From positions 310,001 through 374,000 of the forward strand of contig CAYOFF010000001.1 in assembly GCA_964403415.1 (NCBI GenBank): a stretch of 64,000 bases of DNA. The letters are read 5' to 3'. Position 1 is the first letter of the stretch. Each line of letters opens with the position of its first letter. The translations under genes and the position numbers were made by a program. Source of the DNA: CAYOFF01 sp964403415 (GTDB lineage: Bacteria; Patescibacteriota; Gracilibacteria; Absconditabacterales; Absconditicoccaceae). Positions 1 to 10,800 of the stretch are shown here, piece by piece. The notes beneath the pieces are model-generated. The model saw nothing but the letters and a program-made list of their open reading frames with translations, was not told the DNA's origin and searched no databases.

Positions 1-432
1 GATGCTGAGCTCGTACTCCAGGCAATGATTGATATCAAGGCGTATGACCAAGCGGTGATTATTAGTGGAGATGGAGATTTTGCATGTCTTGTGAGATATC
101 TCTATAGTCAATGAAAACTAGACTCGCTCATTGTTCCCAACAAGAGAAGATACTCAGAACTCCTCAAACATGCCGCTAAGGAAAAAATTCATAGTCTTAG
201 CCCCTACAAGCGTCAGCTTGCATATGTGACGAGGAAACGTACACCCAAAGCGCAGACGTCTCCAGATCCTATCTCCAAAGATACTATTTCCAGAAATTTT
301 GTATCCAAAGACTCTGTATCCAAAGACTCTATGTCGAAGGATTCTATGTCCAAGGAAAAACTTCCCACACATCTTGGCAAAAAACCACAGGTGAATACCA
401 AAGATCTTTCCAAAAAACATACGTCTGAGTAG
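1..432 (+). CDS. NYN-domain (LabA/DUF88-like) protein, 3' part only
   Basis: The reading frame is open from the first base and ends at TAG, so the start lies outside the window. The visible part holds SGDGDF, the acidic signature of the NYN/LabA PIN-like nuclease fold, followed by a segment ending in a set of short repeats of the type SKDSV/SKDSM. Members of this family are single-strand RNases or RNA-binding proteins, but the specific role here is unknown. One in-frame UGA (around position 113) must be read as Gly to link the nuclease core to the basic tail. The repeat tail is hydrophilic and probably disordered. Family assignment is fairly sure; substrate is unknown. Confidence 0.7.
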
Positions 433-500
433 TCAGTATGATGCTGTTTGGATCGATGATACTGTTTAGAATATAGAGTATTTAGGATATATATACGGTG

Positions 501-1712
501 ATGCGTTGTTTGATTACGTGTCCGTTTGGTCTGAGTAGTATGCTTGGACAAGAGATGCAGCTACTTGGCTTGCGTCCTTTTGACACATTTGCGACGGGGA
601 CCTATGTAGAGGTAGAAGAGTGGAAGGATGTACGAAATATTAACCTCTGGAGTAGACTTGCCAACAAGGTTTCTGTGTGTGTAGGTGAGGCAACATGTGC
701 GTCTTTTGAAGATATGTTTCAGTTGGCGCTTAGAACGGATCGAGAGATGTATATTGAGGCGGGGCAGGGTATTGAGGTGGAAGTATTTGTGCATGATAAG
801 GAGCAGTTTGATGGGATGAGATCTGTGCAGTCAGTTGTGCACAAAGGTATTATACAGCATCTTGTGGGAGAACAGTGACATCGAGAGGTGTTGGAGTCAG
901 ATGTGGGCGTTCAAAATAATACGCATGGGAATGCACATGTGCATACTGGTTCTTCAGCGCAGAGGTCTCTGCATATAAGCGTGCATATTACCTGACAGCA
1001 TGTGGCGCTCTATATCAATACATCTGGTGCACCACTTCATCAGAGATGATGGAGAAGGCAGACAGGAGAAGCGCCGCTCAAAGAAAACTTGGCGGCGGCG
1101 CTTGTGTTGCTATCGAGCCGAAAGTATCGTGAACTGCTTTGGGATCCGTGTTGTGGATCATGAACGATCCCTATAGAAGCAGCTCGAATAGCGAGAAACA
1201 CCGCGCCTGGACTTCTCAGATCATTTGCATTTGAAACATTTCGTATGTTTGATCTGTGACTGTGGCAGGAGGTGCGTGCAGCGGCTATTGCGAAGCAGTA
1301 CGCATGATCTCTGTATAGAATTGTATGATCGGATATTGACGAAACCGTGCTCTGATATGCGCGTGATCATGCGGAGCGTGCGGGTGTGGCAGATACAATT
1401 GTATGGGAGCAGAGGGACTGGATAAGTAGTCTCTCAGCAGATGTTGATGATTCCATAGGCGTAGACTCGTTGACGAGTCTGTTGTCTGGTCAGCAGACAT
1501 GATATATCGTTTCAAATCCGCCGTACGATAAGAGATTAGCTCTGACAGATAAGTGAGTATTTTATCGTCAATTTTCTGAGTATTTTGGAAATGGTTGGAA
1601 GTGAGCTATTTTGCTTCCCTATGAAGAGGAGACAGATCGTATCCTCAATAAACTCACCAAAAAAGAGCTCAAAAACTGAGGGTTGCCGTGTAGAGTGTAT
1701 AGGAAGGTGTAA
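501..1712 (+). CDS. rlmL: RlmL/YpsC-like 23S rRNA guanine-N2 methyltransferase
   Basis: This 403-residue protein has the layout of the single-domain RlmL/YpsC family. A ferredoxin-like/THUMP N-terminal half includes LWSRLANKV, which closely matches E. coli RlmL, and a Rossmann methyltransferase half follows. Motif I reads DPCCGSG near residue 215 and the catalytic motif IV reads NPPY at 339-342. In E. coli the family makes m2G2445 in 23S rRNA. Many in-frame UGA codons occur, including the Gly after CCGS. The start is the ATG at 501; a GTG directly before it is possible. It is followed at once by a strong hairpin terminator. Substrate position is inferred from the family. Confidence 0.85.
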
Positions 1713-1736
1713 AAGATGTTGTTTTTTGAAGTATGA

Positions 1737-1770
1737 AAAACGGACAGGCGGGATGCGCTTGTCCGTTTTC
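1737..1770. terminator. Bidirectional hairpin terminator between convergent genes
   Basis: Two 14-base arms (1737-1750 and 1756-1769) pair with a single G-U and a 5-base loop. A-rich and T-rich flanks make it usable from both sides. It lies between the plus-strand methyltransferase and the minus-strand membrane protein ending at 1804. Confidence 0.8.
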
Positions 1771-1803
1771 CGATGCGGTAATTTATGATTTTCGATTTTT
1801 GAT

Positions 1804-2220
1804 CTATCTCCAGGTAACGGGCCAAATATAGTAGTATAAATTTCGAGCTTTGAAGAATAGCCACGAAAAAGACCTTTCTATGTACCCAGGCCAATGGGCC
1901 ACCAAAAGCCCCGTGAGGAGTATTTTTTGATTAGCGTATTTTTGGATAAAGGTACCGGGGCGCCTTGTGTTTTTATCCCATATTTCGTCGGAAGGAATTT
2001 CCTGTATGACTATCCAAGTTCGTAGCATGAATGCGAAGAAATTGATGATGGGTAGGAATTGAAATAAGATCATTAGGATGTTAAAAAGATTCTGTCCTTT
2101 GTGCCGGCGCCGTTGGTACATGCTTTTGAGGGATACAAGGATGTGGAGCGTTCCTAATGTGGAGAATACAATCCATGTCCAGAAGACGAATGTGTTGAAA
2201 CTGTGGATGCTGTTCATCAT
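1804..2220 (-). CDS. Small multi-pass membrane protein, unknown function
   Basis: The 138-residue product has about three hydrophobic segments: residues 8-30, 45-70 and near 100-115. A basic loop (QRRRHKG) sits between the first two, and the C-terminus is aromatic. I do not recognise the family. It ends at a true TAG, contains no UGA-Gly codon and is transcribed alone, converging on the methyltransferase. A good minus-strand promoter lies about 115 bases upstream (2335-2362), which leaves a long 5' leader. Confidence that it is a real gene is moderate to good; no function is proposed. Confidence 0.6.
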   Translation of the reverse strand: MMNSIHSFNTFVFWTWIVFSTLGTLHILVSLKSMYQRRRHKGQNLFNILMILFQFLPIINFFAFMLRTWIVIQEIPSDEIWDKNTRRPGTFIQKYANQKILLTGLLVAHWPGYIERSFSWLFFKARNLYYYIWPVTWR

Positions 2221-2334
2221 GATGTGGTCTTTAATAGTGTGTGGATAATTAAATATACATTGTTCGTTTGTGTTTGATGAAGTTAAGGATCCTTGGAGCT
2301 ACTGTCTAATGTACTCCGCCCTAGTAGCATCTTT

Positions 2335-2362
2335 CTTATACTTTATATCTTTATTTTGTCAA
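2335..2362 (-). promoter_or_regulatory. Sigma70-type promoter for the 1804-2220 gene
   Basis: On the minus strand TTGACA (2357-2362) is followed after 16 bases by TATAAG (2335-2340). It is back to back with the plus-strand promoter at 2370-2397, so the two -35 boxes are 7 bases apart. Confidence 0.65.
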
Positions 2363-2369
2363 TATATGT

Positions 2370-2397
2370 TTGACAATTCGTTTTAGGAGAGTATAAT
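2370..2397 (+). promoter_or_regulatory. Consensus sigma70-type promoter for the 2439 gene
   Basis: TTGACA (2370-2375) and TATAAT (2392-2397) are separated by 16 bases. The predicted transcript start near 2404 leaves about a 35-base leader before ATG 2439. Confidence 0.8.
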
Positions 2398-2438
2398 TAG
2401 GGTGTCGTGAGTTATTTTATCATTTTTCCGCTTTTCTC

Positions 2439-3779
2439 ATGCTTTTGGATCATGAACCAGCACCTCGTCAATCATTTACTGCTCAAGCTAGGAGTGTCTT
2501 GGAGAAATTTGTAGATAATGATGAGTACTTTATTCGTAAATTGTGATATACTGCCAGCGATCGCTCTCTTTTCAAAATGTATATGAATGATATGATCATC
2601 CTGGGAAAATTGGGCGATGATGCAGAGATTATGAGGTCTATGCTAGAATCGTTGATGGAAATGTTGGCGGAGATGCGTGATGGTCCAAATTGACCTTGAA
2701 TACAGTGGTTGTTGAAGAATGATCCTTCATTCGTTCAAATAGCTATGGATTACTATAATTTGACTCCTAGTAAAAGAACAAAAGAACTAATCGTGAGTGA
2801 ATGGGCGACATACATTCCTCTAGATAACATTGCAACCGAAAAGAGTGGGGCTGCGACTGTTGTGGCAGACCATGTCGCGGAGTATCAGGAGCCTTTGTTG
2901 GCGGCTATGACTACAGAAATTCGTGGTGATGCCTCTAGGGGAGAAATTGTCTTTTCCGGAAGATCTGTGTCTGATCGAATTAGGGGTAAAGTACCGATCA
3001 TTACGCCTCTCAAAGAGAGATTAAGTACTATCAAATGATCATGTGGCAACCCTATCGGTCTGGCGATGACGCTGAATCATACGGTGAGATTGTTTAGACA
3101 TCCTACGACACATGAGATGTACTTGTGTATTACGGAAGCGTTTGGCGAGGGTATGATCGTGGAATTTTCTTCTCAAGGTGAGGCTCAAAAAGTTTACAAG
3201 TCGGATGATTTTTCGTATCCTATACCACAGGAACATCAGCATGATCAGAGATGAAATAGGAATGTTTTTTCTGGGCAGAGGGATGTACATGTTACCTGAA
3301 ATTTTCATATGTGAGATACTCGTACTGGATGATGATGAGGTTGATGACAACGTGGCACACGTGAGTCTCAGTTTGATTTTGGCCAAATGTGATGAGCTGG
3401 TGGAAGTCCCTTCAAGAAGAACGTGGTGAGTGAGTGATCTACGATCCGTGCGTGATGAATGAGTAGAATAGGGGACAGCGGTCCTGAAGATGCTGATAAT
3501 ATAGAAGGTCTGAAGAGGGCGTATACGGCATGGGTGCCTGGTATGGATGCTAAAAAACTGGTATCAATTTTGCAGTCATCTGCCAGATATAGTAATTCTC
3601 AGCAAGATACGGAGTTTGGAGAGAATTGTGTTGTCATAGAAATTTTCAGGGAAGAAGTAAACGATTACAGGAATTATGTGCTCTATAGGGGGCCTTTTAA
3701 TAACGTGAGTGCAATCCAAAGCAAGTATACTAAAAATGGGGTGCAGCCTTTGATTATGTGAGAGATTGGCGGAAAATAG
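2439..3779 (+). CDS. Unknown 446-residue protein with UGA-coded glycine-rich linker
   Basis: The N-terminal 120 residues are helical and acidic, followed by a mixed domain. Near residues 295-330 comes a glycine-rich linker in which seven Gly in a row are encoded mostly by UGA (3330-3338 and 3342-3347 are UGA). A second folded domain closes the protein, which stops at TAG 3777. No signal peptide or membrane segment is obvious, and I recognise no family. It has its own consensus promoter and is followed by a hairpin terminator, so it is probably monocistronic. The start is the ATG at 2439; no Shine-Dalgarno is seen. Confidence 0.7.
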
Positions 3780-3805
3780 CGGAGTGGTAGGATTTTCTAC
3801 AACAA

Positions 3806-3845
3806 CAAAAACACCACACCGCTGACGCAGTATGGTGTTTTTTTG
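3806..3845. terminator. Bidirectional hairpin terminator
   Basis: An AACACCA arm pairs with TGGTGTT around a GC-containing loop, with an A tract before and a T tract after. It separates the convergent genes ending at 3779 (plus) and 3917 (minus). Confidence 0.7.
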
Positions 3846-3898
3846 TGGATTCCTATCGTGAGGGAACAAGCGTTGCTTCCCGTCTCCGGAAAAGAGCA

Positions 3899-3918
3899 AC
3901 AAAAAGACAGTGTCTTTT
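3899..3918 (-). terminator. Short hairpin at the 3' end of the RRM gene
   Basis: AAAAGAC and GTCTTTT (3902-3908, 3912-3918) form a tight palindrome overlapping the TAA stop, with a T-rich continuation on the minus strand. Confidence 0.45.
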
Positions 3919-4261
3919 ACTCCTCGTCGTCCTGAGCATCAACTTCTTCCTCGTTAGACTGACCTCCCATTCCTCCTTCTTCACCTTCTCCTTCTGGTCT
4001 TGCACGAGCGAAATCGATGTAAATAGGTCTTCCGTGAAGTTCTTGTTCGTTAGCTTCTGCTTTTGCTCTAGTAGCATCTTCAGCGTTTTTGAAGGTTACG
4101 AAACCAAACCCTCTACTTTTCTTGGTCTCTCTGTCGAGGGAAACACTAGCGTATTCCACCTCTCCCCATTGAGAGAAAAATTCCTTCAATTCCTGCCATC
4201 TAATATGCCAGTGAAGGTTACCTACGAACAACTTGTTCGTCTCAATCCCTTGTTCAGTCAT
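3917..4261 (-). CDS. Single-RRM RNA-binding protein
   Basis: This 114-residue protein is one RNA recognition motif. RNP2 reads LFVGNL and RNP1 reads RGFGFVTF, followed by an acidic Gly/Glu-rich tail. Bacterial RRM proteins of this kind (cyanobacterial Rbp-like) bind RNA and are often abundant, sometimes cold-induced. The start is taken as the ATG at 4261; an in-frame TTG 15 bases upstream is less likely. All roughly 14 glycines use GGN codons and none use UGA, unlike most neighbours. That is compatible with high expression or a different codon history. RNA targets are unknown. Confidence 0.9.
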   Translation of the reverse strand: MTEQGIETNKLFVGNLHWHIRWQELKEFFSQWGEVEYASVSLDRETKKSRGFGFVTFKNAEDATRAKAEANEQELHGRPIYIDFARARPEGEGEEGGMGGQSNEEEVDAQDDEE

Positions 4262-4364
4262 GTACACAAAAAGCAAATAAATGAAATGTTGTGCTTATAC
4301 AACGGTGCAAATTTTATGCTTTTTTTTTGTGAAAGCAAGTGGTAAATGCAAGGTGTGTATGTTT

Positions 4365-4859
4365 TTACCCTATATCTTCTTGCTCCTGTTGCGGGAAGGT
4401 GATTTTTTTGGATGTTGTTGCTGTCTTTCAGGTATCGAGTGTTACTGTAGATTTTAGCGTAAATATGCTGTTTTTTTGCTTAGCCATGTCAGAGAATTTA
4501 TTCATCAGTCAAAAATCTCCCGTGTAGACGGCTGTATCTCAGCGGCTTCATTTTTCGAGTGAAAATGGTACTGCAAATGCAAGTGTCGTCACCTCAAGTT
4601 GTTTGAGTTGGAGCGGGGTAGTGTGCTCGTATGTGCCAAGTGTGTATGATGTTGTATCTACTTTTGTTCCTTTGACTTGTTCGAATGTTTCTTCGAGTGT
4701 GAATGCTACGTGGGTGATAGTGGTATCTTGTTTGGCAGTCATGACCAGCGATCCTACGATTTCGGTATCTTGAGGAAGTGGGCGTTTTCAGATTGTCAGC
4801 ACAATGCTTACTGGTCCAAAGGTGAAAAAATCTTTCATTTTATCAAAGAACTTATGCAT
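4365..4859 (-). CDS. Spo0M/arrestin-like beta-sandwich protein (tentative)
   Basis: The 164-residue product starts with a short amphipathic segment, then GPVSIVLTIG, a proline-containing turn, and a beta-rich pattern ending in FTLKSTVTLDTGKT. This layout resembles the arrestin/Spo0M fold: paired beta-sandwiches, a hydrophobic FSLE strand mid-protein and a lysine-rich last strand. Spo0M proteins act in stress or sporulation signalling in Bacillus; a role here cannot be read from sequence. UGA-Gly codons split it if read as stops. It lies upstream of the RRM gene on the same strand. The gene call is good; the family is tentative. Confidence 0.65.
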
Positions 4860-5007
4860 CCTACAAAATCTACAAAAAATAAATAATCAACAATGTGCTT
4901 GATATGCATAATATGCGTGTGTTTAGAGTATATCCAAAGTCTCGTTGAAAAACAAGTTTCTGTTAGGCTGGCAACTCGTATCAAGATCCGTACAAGAGTT
5001 CCTATAT

Positions 5008-5081
5008 CAGGGTGTAGCTCAGATGGCTAGAGCGCAGGGCTGGGGGTCCTGAGGTCGGGAGTTCGAGTCTCCCCACTCTGA
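5008..5081 (+). tRNA. tRNA-Pro(GGG)
   Basis: A complete cloverleaf folds. The acceptor stem CAGGGTG pairs with CACTCTG with one G-U. The D arm GCTC/GAGC, anticodon stem CAGGG/TCCTG and T arm GGGAG/CTCCC with TTCGAGT loop are all present. The seven-base anticodon loop CTGGGGG places GGG at 34-36, reading CCC and CCU. The discriminator is A and no CCA is encoded. Confidence 0.93.
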
Positions 5082-5096
5082 ATTGGCGGGTTTTTG

Positions 5097-5990
5097 TTAC
5101 TCTTTTTTTGATGGATGTACGATGACTCTGTCGAGATGATGCAGTATATCCGTTATATCTTGTTCGAGACCAGGAAGGAAGTCGTAGGTTCATTGATGTC
5201 GATTCTTTCCCGTATCGTCTAGAAATGAATAATATGTGTTTCACAAAATATCTTGTATCTGGATGATAGGTACGTGTGTGTGGTTGTTGTAGAGGGCTAT
5301 GCTATAAGATACAAAAATTGTTCATGCTCACATCATGCCAAGTGGAAGTAATTTCTCATCAAATTGAAAATATCCGTTGGGGTGGAACGTAAGATTGCCT
5401 ATTGGTGATACTAATTTGGTTTGATCGTCTCTGATTGGATCTGTGGCTTCGAGATATCCTTTGATAGTGTATCAACTTTCATCCAAAAATGCGATGAGCT
5501 TTAAGGACGGATCGACAATGATTGTTTGCCCATCGACTTCAACGATTAGAAATACGTGTGTGGAGTCTTCTCAGACAAAAAATCAGTTATCGTTACCATG
5601 TGCTATTTTGACGTTTATATGAGGTGTACTTTTGAGATACGGTTGGCACTGGTGGTAGAGGTGGTGTGTGTTGCTGCTGCACTCTCAACCAATTCCAAGG
5701 GAGATGTTTTTTTTATCAATCTCTGGTGTCTCTCGATTGGCTCAGATAATAGATATTTCTGTTATTGCTTTTGCTTTCTCATATGGGATAGGATATTTGT
5801 AAGTATCGCTGAGTGCGAGAGCAAAGAGAGCGTGGAGATCAATATTTTTTTGCTGGAGAAATGATAGTACGTTGGCATGTAATTGATGAGCCAAACTTGT
5901 ATATGAGTGGAGATCTGAGTTTTCTGCTAACTGTGCAGATATAGGATTAGGTTCATGCGGAAGATGGTCTTTTGTATGATCTATGGACAT
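5097..5990 (-). CDS. Transglutaminase-like cysteine protease-fold protein
   Basis: In this 297-residue protein the C-terminal half fits the transglutaminase/NAT core. A cysteine segment (C104 in GGECSS, or C115) is followed by H145 in STHVFLIVEV and D160 in IIVDPSLK, the usual Cys-His-Asp order with beta strands around His and Asp. Proteins with this core are cysteine proteases, acyltransferases or cross-linkers. The N-terminal 80 residues are polar and helical. No signal peptide is clear. Several UGA-Gly codons lie in the core. It ends 16 bases from the tRNA and follows the 5994-6620 gene by 3 bases, so the two are likely co-transcribed. The substrate is unknown. Confidence 0.65.
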
Positions 5991-5993
5991 CTG

Positions 5994-6620
5994 TTAGAGC
6001 TCATCGTATAAATTGTCCAATTGTGCGGTATGTTCTTTTTGTATACGTGCTTTGTGCTTTTTGATATAGTACTCCCGTAAGCTTGCTAAAATCTCTGTTC
6101 TCTTTTGGTGTACTTTTTGTCGGAATTCTTCATACGCTGCATTGCTAGACGTTTTTCAGGTGTTTAGTCAGATGCTAGTCTGTGTGTGGATGATCATTGG
6201 TGGTAGTAAGAAAATATATTGAGTAATACTTATGGATTCTTCTGTAAGTATATATCAATCCCAACAATATAGCAAATTTGAATGGTCTAGAGAATCTGTC
6301 TTGCAATTTGTGTTTGCGGGGATAGATGTTGTTGTGGTGATGATTTTTTGTTTATCTTTTGACATTATATACTCATATTTGAAACGCTTCCTCTCGGGAG
6401 AGAGGTGATGTACCATATATTGGAGGATCTCTTGTTGAGTGAGCAAGCACGAGAGATTATTCAGCTCTCTTTTCGTAGTAGGATCAAAGAAGCCCCAGAG
6501 TGAGCAATCGCCTTTCAGTTTAAGATAGCTCCTGGAACTATTACGGGGAAACAGGAAAAAATGCTTGAAGTGATACGCGATGAGATACTTCAAAAACTTC
6601 AGCAAAAATATCCAACACAT
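5994..6620 (-). CDS. Unknown 208-residue protein, co-transcribed with the transglutaminase-like gene
   Basis: The N-terminus (residues 1-30) is hydrophobic and aromatic and could insert in or lie on the membrane. The middle is polar, one stretch (IFLLPPMIIH) is hydrophobic, and the C-terminal 50 residues form a charged helix rich in K, E and R ending in LYDEL. I do not recognise a family. The stop is TAA at 5994-5996, three bases before the ATG of the next gene. It lies between a lipoprotein and a transglutaminase-like protein, suggesting a surface-related set. The start ATG 6620 has no Shine-Dalgarno; a later Met is possible. Confidence 0.55.
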
Positions 6621-6708
6621 GTTTTTGTTGTTTCTTTTGTTGTTGCTGAGTGCTGTGCTACAGATTGTTTTTGATGTACGATATTTGGAGGTCGCTTATA
6701 GTTTGATG

Positions 6709-7596
6709 CTATCTAATTTCTGCATACAAGATATCGTTGATAATAACGTTGTCTGTTTGCGCTCCTGTTATTACGAGTTTTGCACTGTCTCCTGATCATA
6801 TAAGATCTTGGTGGGTGGTGGTTTTGAGGGTGATGGTTACTCTGTTATTGTCGATAAATGTAATAAAGGTTTTTGTCATCATCTCTCAGCCATCTTGGAT
6901 AGACCAATCTCCTACGAGGAAGGGGAGAGATCATAGTTTTTGGAAGGTATGAGCCTGTCAGAGTGCGTCAGGCTTTGGTGCTGTCTGTGATTGCAGTGCT
7001 TGGTACTGATCATCGTATATCTTGAGCGAAAAAAGATTTTTGAGATAACCTATTACTCGTCACATTTCGCTGCCACAAGGTAGTGGGAGAGTGTATATGT
7101 CGTTGCCTGTTGCTGATGTAGTGAGCGTAGTACAGTACTCATCGATGGAACGGATGGTGTCTCTCGTGGTAGTTGTAACTGCGATCGTATAGATGGTATT
7201 ACTGGCTATTGTATTGTTGTTTTGTGAATCGTTTTGGGCAGGAGATACGAGAAGTTGCGCATCTTGTCTGCTCGTAAATAATTTCTGTGTGGTACCGTTT
7301 ATGGGATAACTTCGAAAACTTTCGTGAATATCTTGTATTCCCAGTAGTTTTCGATGGGGAATACGTAACGTGCCTCCAAGTGCAGCCAGTGGAATCTCGG
7401 CATTGGTTGATAAGAGAGCAGATGTGGGTTGTGCCGCATCGTCTCAGCTGAACTCTGATCATGTTCAGCTTCATTTGGGTCATGTAGAAGATTCTGGAGA
7501 TGGAGACGTGTTGTTGTTGGAAAGTGTGCAACCACCTAGTGTAAATGCTAGGAGGCTGATTAGTACAAGCGATGATATCTGGTAAACAAAACGCAT
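6709..7596 (-). CDS. Secreted lipoprotein, unknown function
   Basis: The 295-residue protein has a signal peptide and lipobox: hydrophobic LVLISLLAFT followed by LGGC with the lipidated Cys near residue 27. A Ser/Asn/Thr-rich linker follows, then a beta-rich extracellular part. The linker glycines are encoded by UGA. A later segment, PLPCGSE, is followed by repeated VTIT-type strands, suggesting a beta-sandwich or beta-helix domain, but no family is recognised. It is the first gene of a minus-strand run with the two genes below 6620. The start ATG 7596 gives a normal signal peptide, although the frame is open further upstream. Confidence 0.7.
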
Positions 7597-7693
7597 ACTG
7601 TCGTGTGATGCCGTAAAACCTTGAATTACAGCCGCCAATATAGTGTTTGCCGAAATGTTTGCAATGTGTTCATGTGCATCTGATCTAAAAATA

Positions 7694-7745
7694 TTATTCG
7701 ATGGTGCTTTGCAGTGAGTTTAAGAGATTGCCTTTTGTTATTGTG
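7694..7745 (-). pseudogene. Remnant of a paralog of the 12552-12968 gene (C-terminal end only)
   Basis: Bases 7694-7723 are identical to 12552-12581, and the next 20 bases are similar. On the minus strand both encode the ending LLNSLQSTIE plus TAA. At 12552 this closes a 138-residue gene. Here an in-frame stop occurs a few codons upstream, so only the tail survives. The rest of the 7597-7876 interval shows no gene, only a possible TATAAT (7767-7772) for the next plus-strand gene. Confidence 0.6.
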
Positions 7746-7876
7746 TGTTAGTAACATACTTGTCTCTATAATAATTTTTATAAGTCAATATCTCTAGCCA
7801 TTCATTTCCCTCATGTATTGCCAAATATTGTGTGTATGTGTAGAATACAAGTAACTTGTACATTTTTTAAAGATCT

Positions 7877-10800
7877 ATGCACGATATGGGTGTGGAACAA
7901 TATGAGTCTCTTGAACGTCCGGTGGCAGCAGTATTGAGTGAACTGGCTACAAGACTCAAGGAAGTACAGCCATGAAACTGATTTACTAAAGAAATCAGAG
8001 CACTTTTTGTTGAGCTTTTGGAGGATCATCCTGATACGTATATAAACCTGTATTTTACGATGTATGAGATGAGGTTTCAGGAACTGGTGAGTAAATGAGG
8101 AGTAGTGTCTGGAGCATATGAAAAATCCGCTATGCTTGCTAGATTTAACGCAATGCAACATGATGGTGCAAAAGTTCTATCATATTACCAAGAAATCTAT
8201 CCTCAGGCCTGATTTAGGAGTATAGCGGATATTGTGAAGAGAAAAGATGTTATTTTTCAGAATACGTGAATTGTCTCTGAAAATGAGACCTCTAGGGCGT
8301 TGTGGGCATTCTTGGTACATATAGAACCTATGGCACAGACACAAAGTAAGAAGACAGAATCGGTGGTGCAGAGGCAGTGAACACAAGGATTGGATGAATA
8401 CTATGCGAGTCCTATTGTTATGCAGAGGGCGTTGCTCAAGATGAATGGAGGATTTTCTTCTGATGACGAGAAGCATGCTACGGAGTATTTTGAGAATCAA
8501 CAAGCGAGAGATCAGCAAAAAATAGCCTATAAACAAAAAGTGCGTGAAGAGATTGAACATGCTGAACAAAATAGGCGTGAAGTAATAGTGAATCATACCC
8601 CCGGACCTAAGTATGTACCTTTGTTTTCTGATAGGCGTAAATTGGCAGAAGATCGCAAAAAAAGTACTCATGAAAAATTGCAACGTACTCCTGATGCGAT
8701 TATTCAGCAGAAGGAGATTTTATGACATCAGCAGGAAGTGCAGCGTAAGGTGGAAGAGGAGAAATTGAAACATCAGACACAAGAAGAGTTGCATGATGTT
8801 CAACAACACAAGCAAGATCGTCCTGCGCAGCAATGACCGACTGAGGATTTGTCACCATATACACCTGGTGTTCTTGAGAAGATGGCAGAGAGGTTGTATA
8901 CGCCTACGATGAGTGATGATGTGAATACACAGTCAGAGCATATTGTGAGATGATATTATGCTACGGCACGTGGATTTGATACATGATGTGTCTATGGTAT
9001 TTTTGATTCGTTTTGATCTAACGGGCGTTGGGAGGGGTTTTCTCCAGTAATCACTCAGAATGATCCTGTTGTGGGGACGGTGGAGATTGGTATTGAGGAT
9101 GGTGCTCAGGTGTTGGTGTTGGCCAATAGTGCGGGTGATTTTTCATACCCTGATCCGTCGAGTTTTGTAGATGAGCATGGCGCAAAAATACATGTCCAGC
9201 TGAGCTATGATGCATCAAGGGGAGTATACAAGGTGAACTGATATACGGGAAGAGTGAGATATACTGTCGTATTGGATAGGTTTCATAGGGCTGCGTGATA
9301 TAGTGTTGATACCGAGAGAAAATCAATGTATCAGCGAAAAAATACACAAACACTGTCGTATCTTGCAGAGGCAAAAGCATTGATTGCTCAGTGAAATGCT
9401 GTTGCAGGAGTTGCTCTTATGGTGCAATATTTGAGGGATGATCGATCGTACACGACATTGAAAACAGCATTTGAACCTGATATTGTGAAGAGAGATATGT
9501 TGCAGTTTGCGGACTGTGATGTGGCTGCTGAACAGTTGGTGGCATATCTGCAGACGTTGTGAATACGTGCAAATATTCAGCCGTGTTTTAGCGATGCAAA
9601 TGGAGACAATGCGTTTATGAGTTCTGAGGCACACGGCATTGTAAGGGTAGTATATCCCGATGGGACGTTTTCGTATGTTGATCCTACGCCTACAAAACCA
9701 GCTCCTTTCCAGCCGCCGGAGCTTATACAGGTGCCTCTATGGAAAGATACCCCTCTCAAAGACGATGAGATGTATGGAGATGAGTCGTCGCCAGACACTG
9801 AGAAGGCGCGTTACGACCAGCTGACGCAGGATGTTGCTAATCTACTGGAGACAGTACGTGATGCGTGCGAAAATAAGTCTCCAGCAGAAATTGAGGATAT
9901 ACTAGAAAGTCGAATGGATGTGCTCGAAGAGAAATATCCTATTACCGATGTTGATGCGGTTGTATATAATATGCTGTACTATGAGTATAGATATTATGGT
10001 CAGAGGCCATACAGTCAGGATATGTTTGCATATCTTCAGAAGCATTTCATACCCATAAATATGGAAATGATAGCGCGTTTTGGCGTGCTGCATAATTGAT
10101 GAGATGGATATGGTTGTATACCGTCATTGGAATGATACAAAAAATTTCAGATAGAGGTCTATCCCTGAGAGCAGGGTAAACTGACAAAACAAAGTAGTAT
10201 TTTGAAGTCGGGGCTGGGACTCAAGACAGGACGTACATATTCATCTGAGTGAACAACTGTAGAAGTCTATTATAACATGCAGACCGGTAATGCGTCTCGT
10301 ATGAGGATCAATAGTGCTCTCGAGATACATAGTATATGAGGTTCGGAAATTGATATTGATGAACACTATGTGTTGCCAAACTGAGATATACTTGTAGCAT
10401 ACAGATATGATTGATATCCAAATTCACAACTCCGCCTTGCTTGTGTAACGAAAGAAAGTTATCGATGACCATATGGTGGTCTGAAAATTATTGGTGAGGT
10501 GCATGATAATCCTCCTTCTAAGCGCGAGGCTACGCCGTGGATAGATTTAAGTGATAAACGAATCCCATATACATTGACGGATTATGTAGATGCTCAAGGG
10601 TGTTACTATTACGTTTTGGAGGCGCAAGGTGTAAAAAAAATGTACAAAAGAGAGGTGCTGAAGATGGACGCGCCTTTTGAGCTATGGCATGATGAGCAGT
10701 ATTTGTTGCATCATTGTGCAAAAATGAGAAAAACGTTAGAAAACAATCCATCCGAGCGTTTTTATTCTGAAATTCGTGATAATACCGCATGAACTTATGC

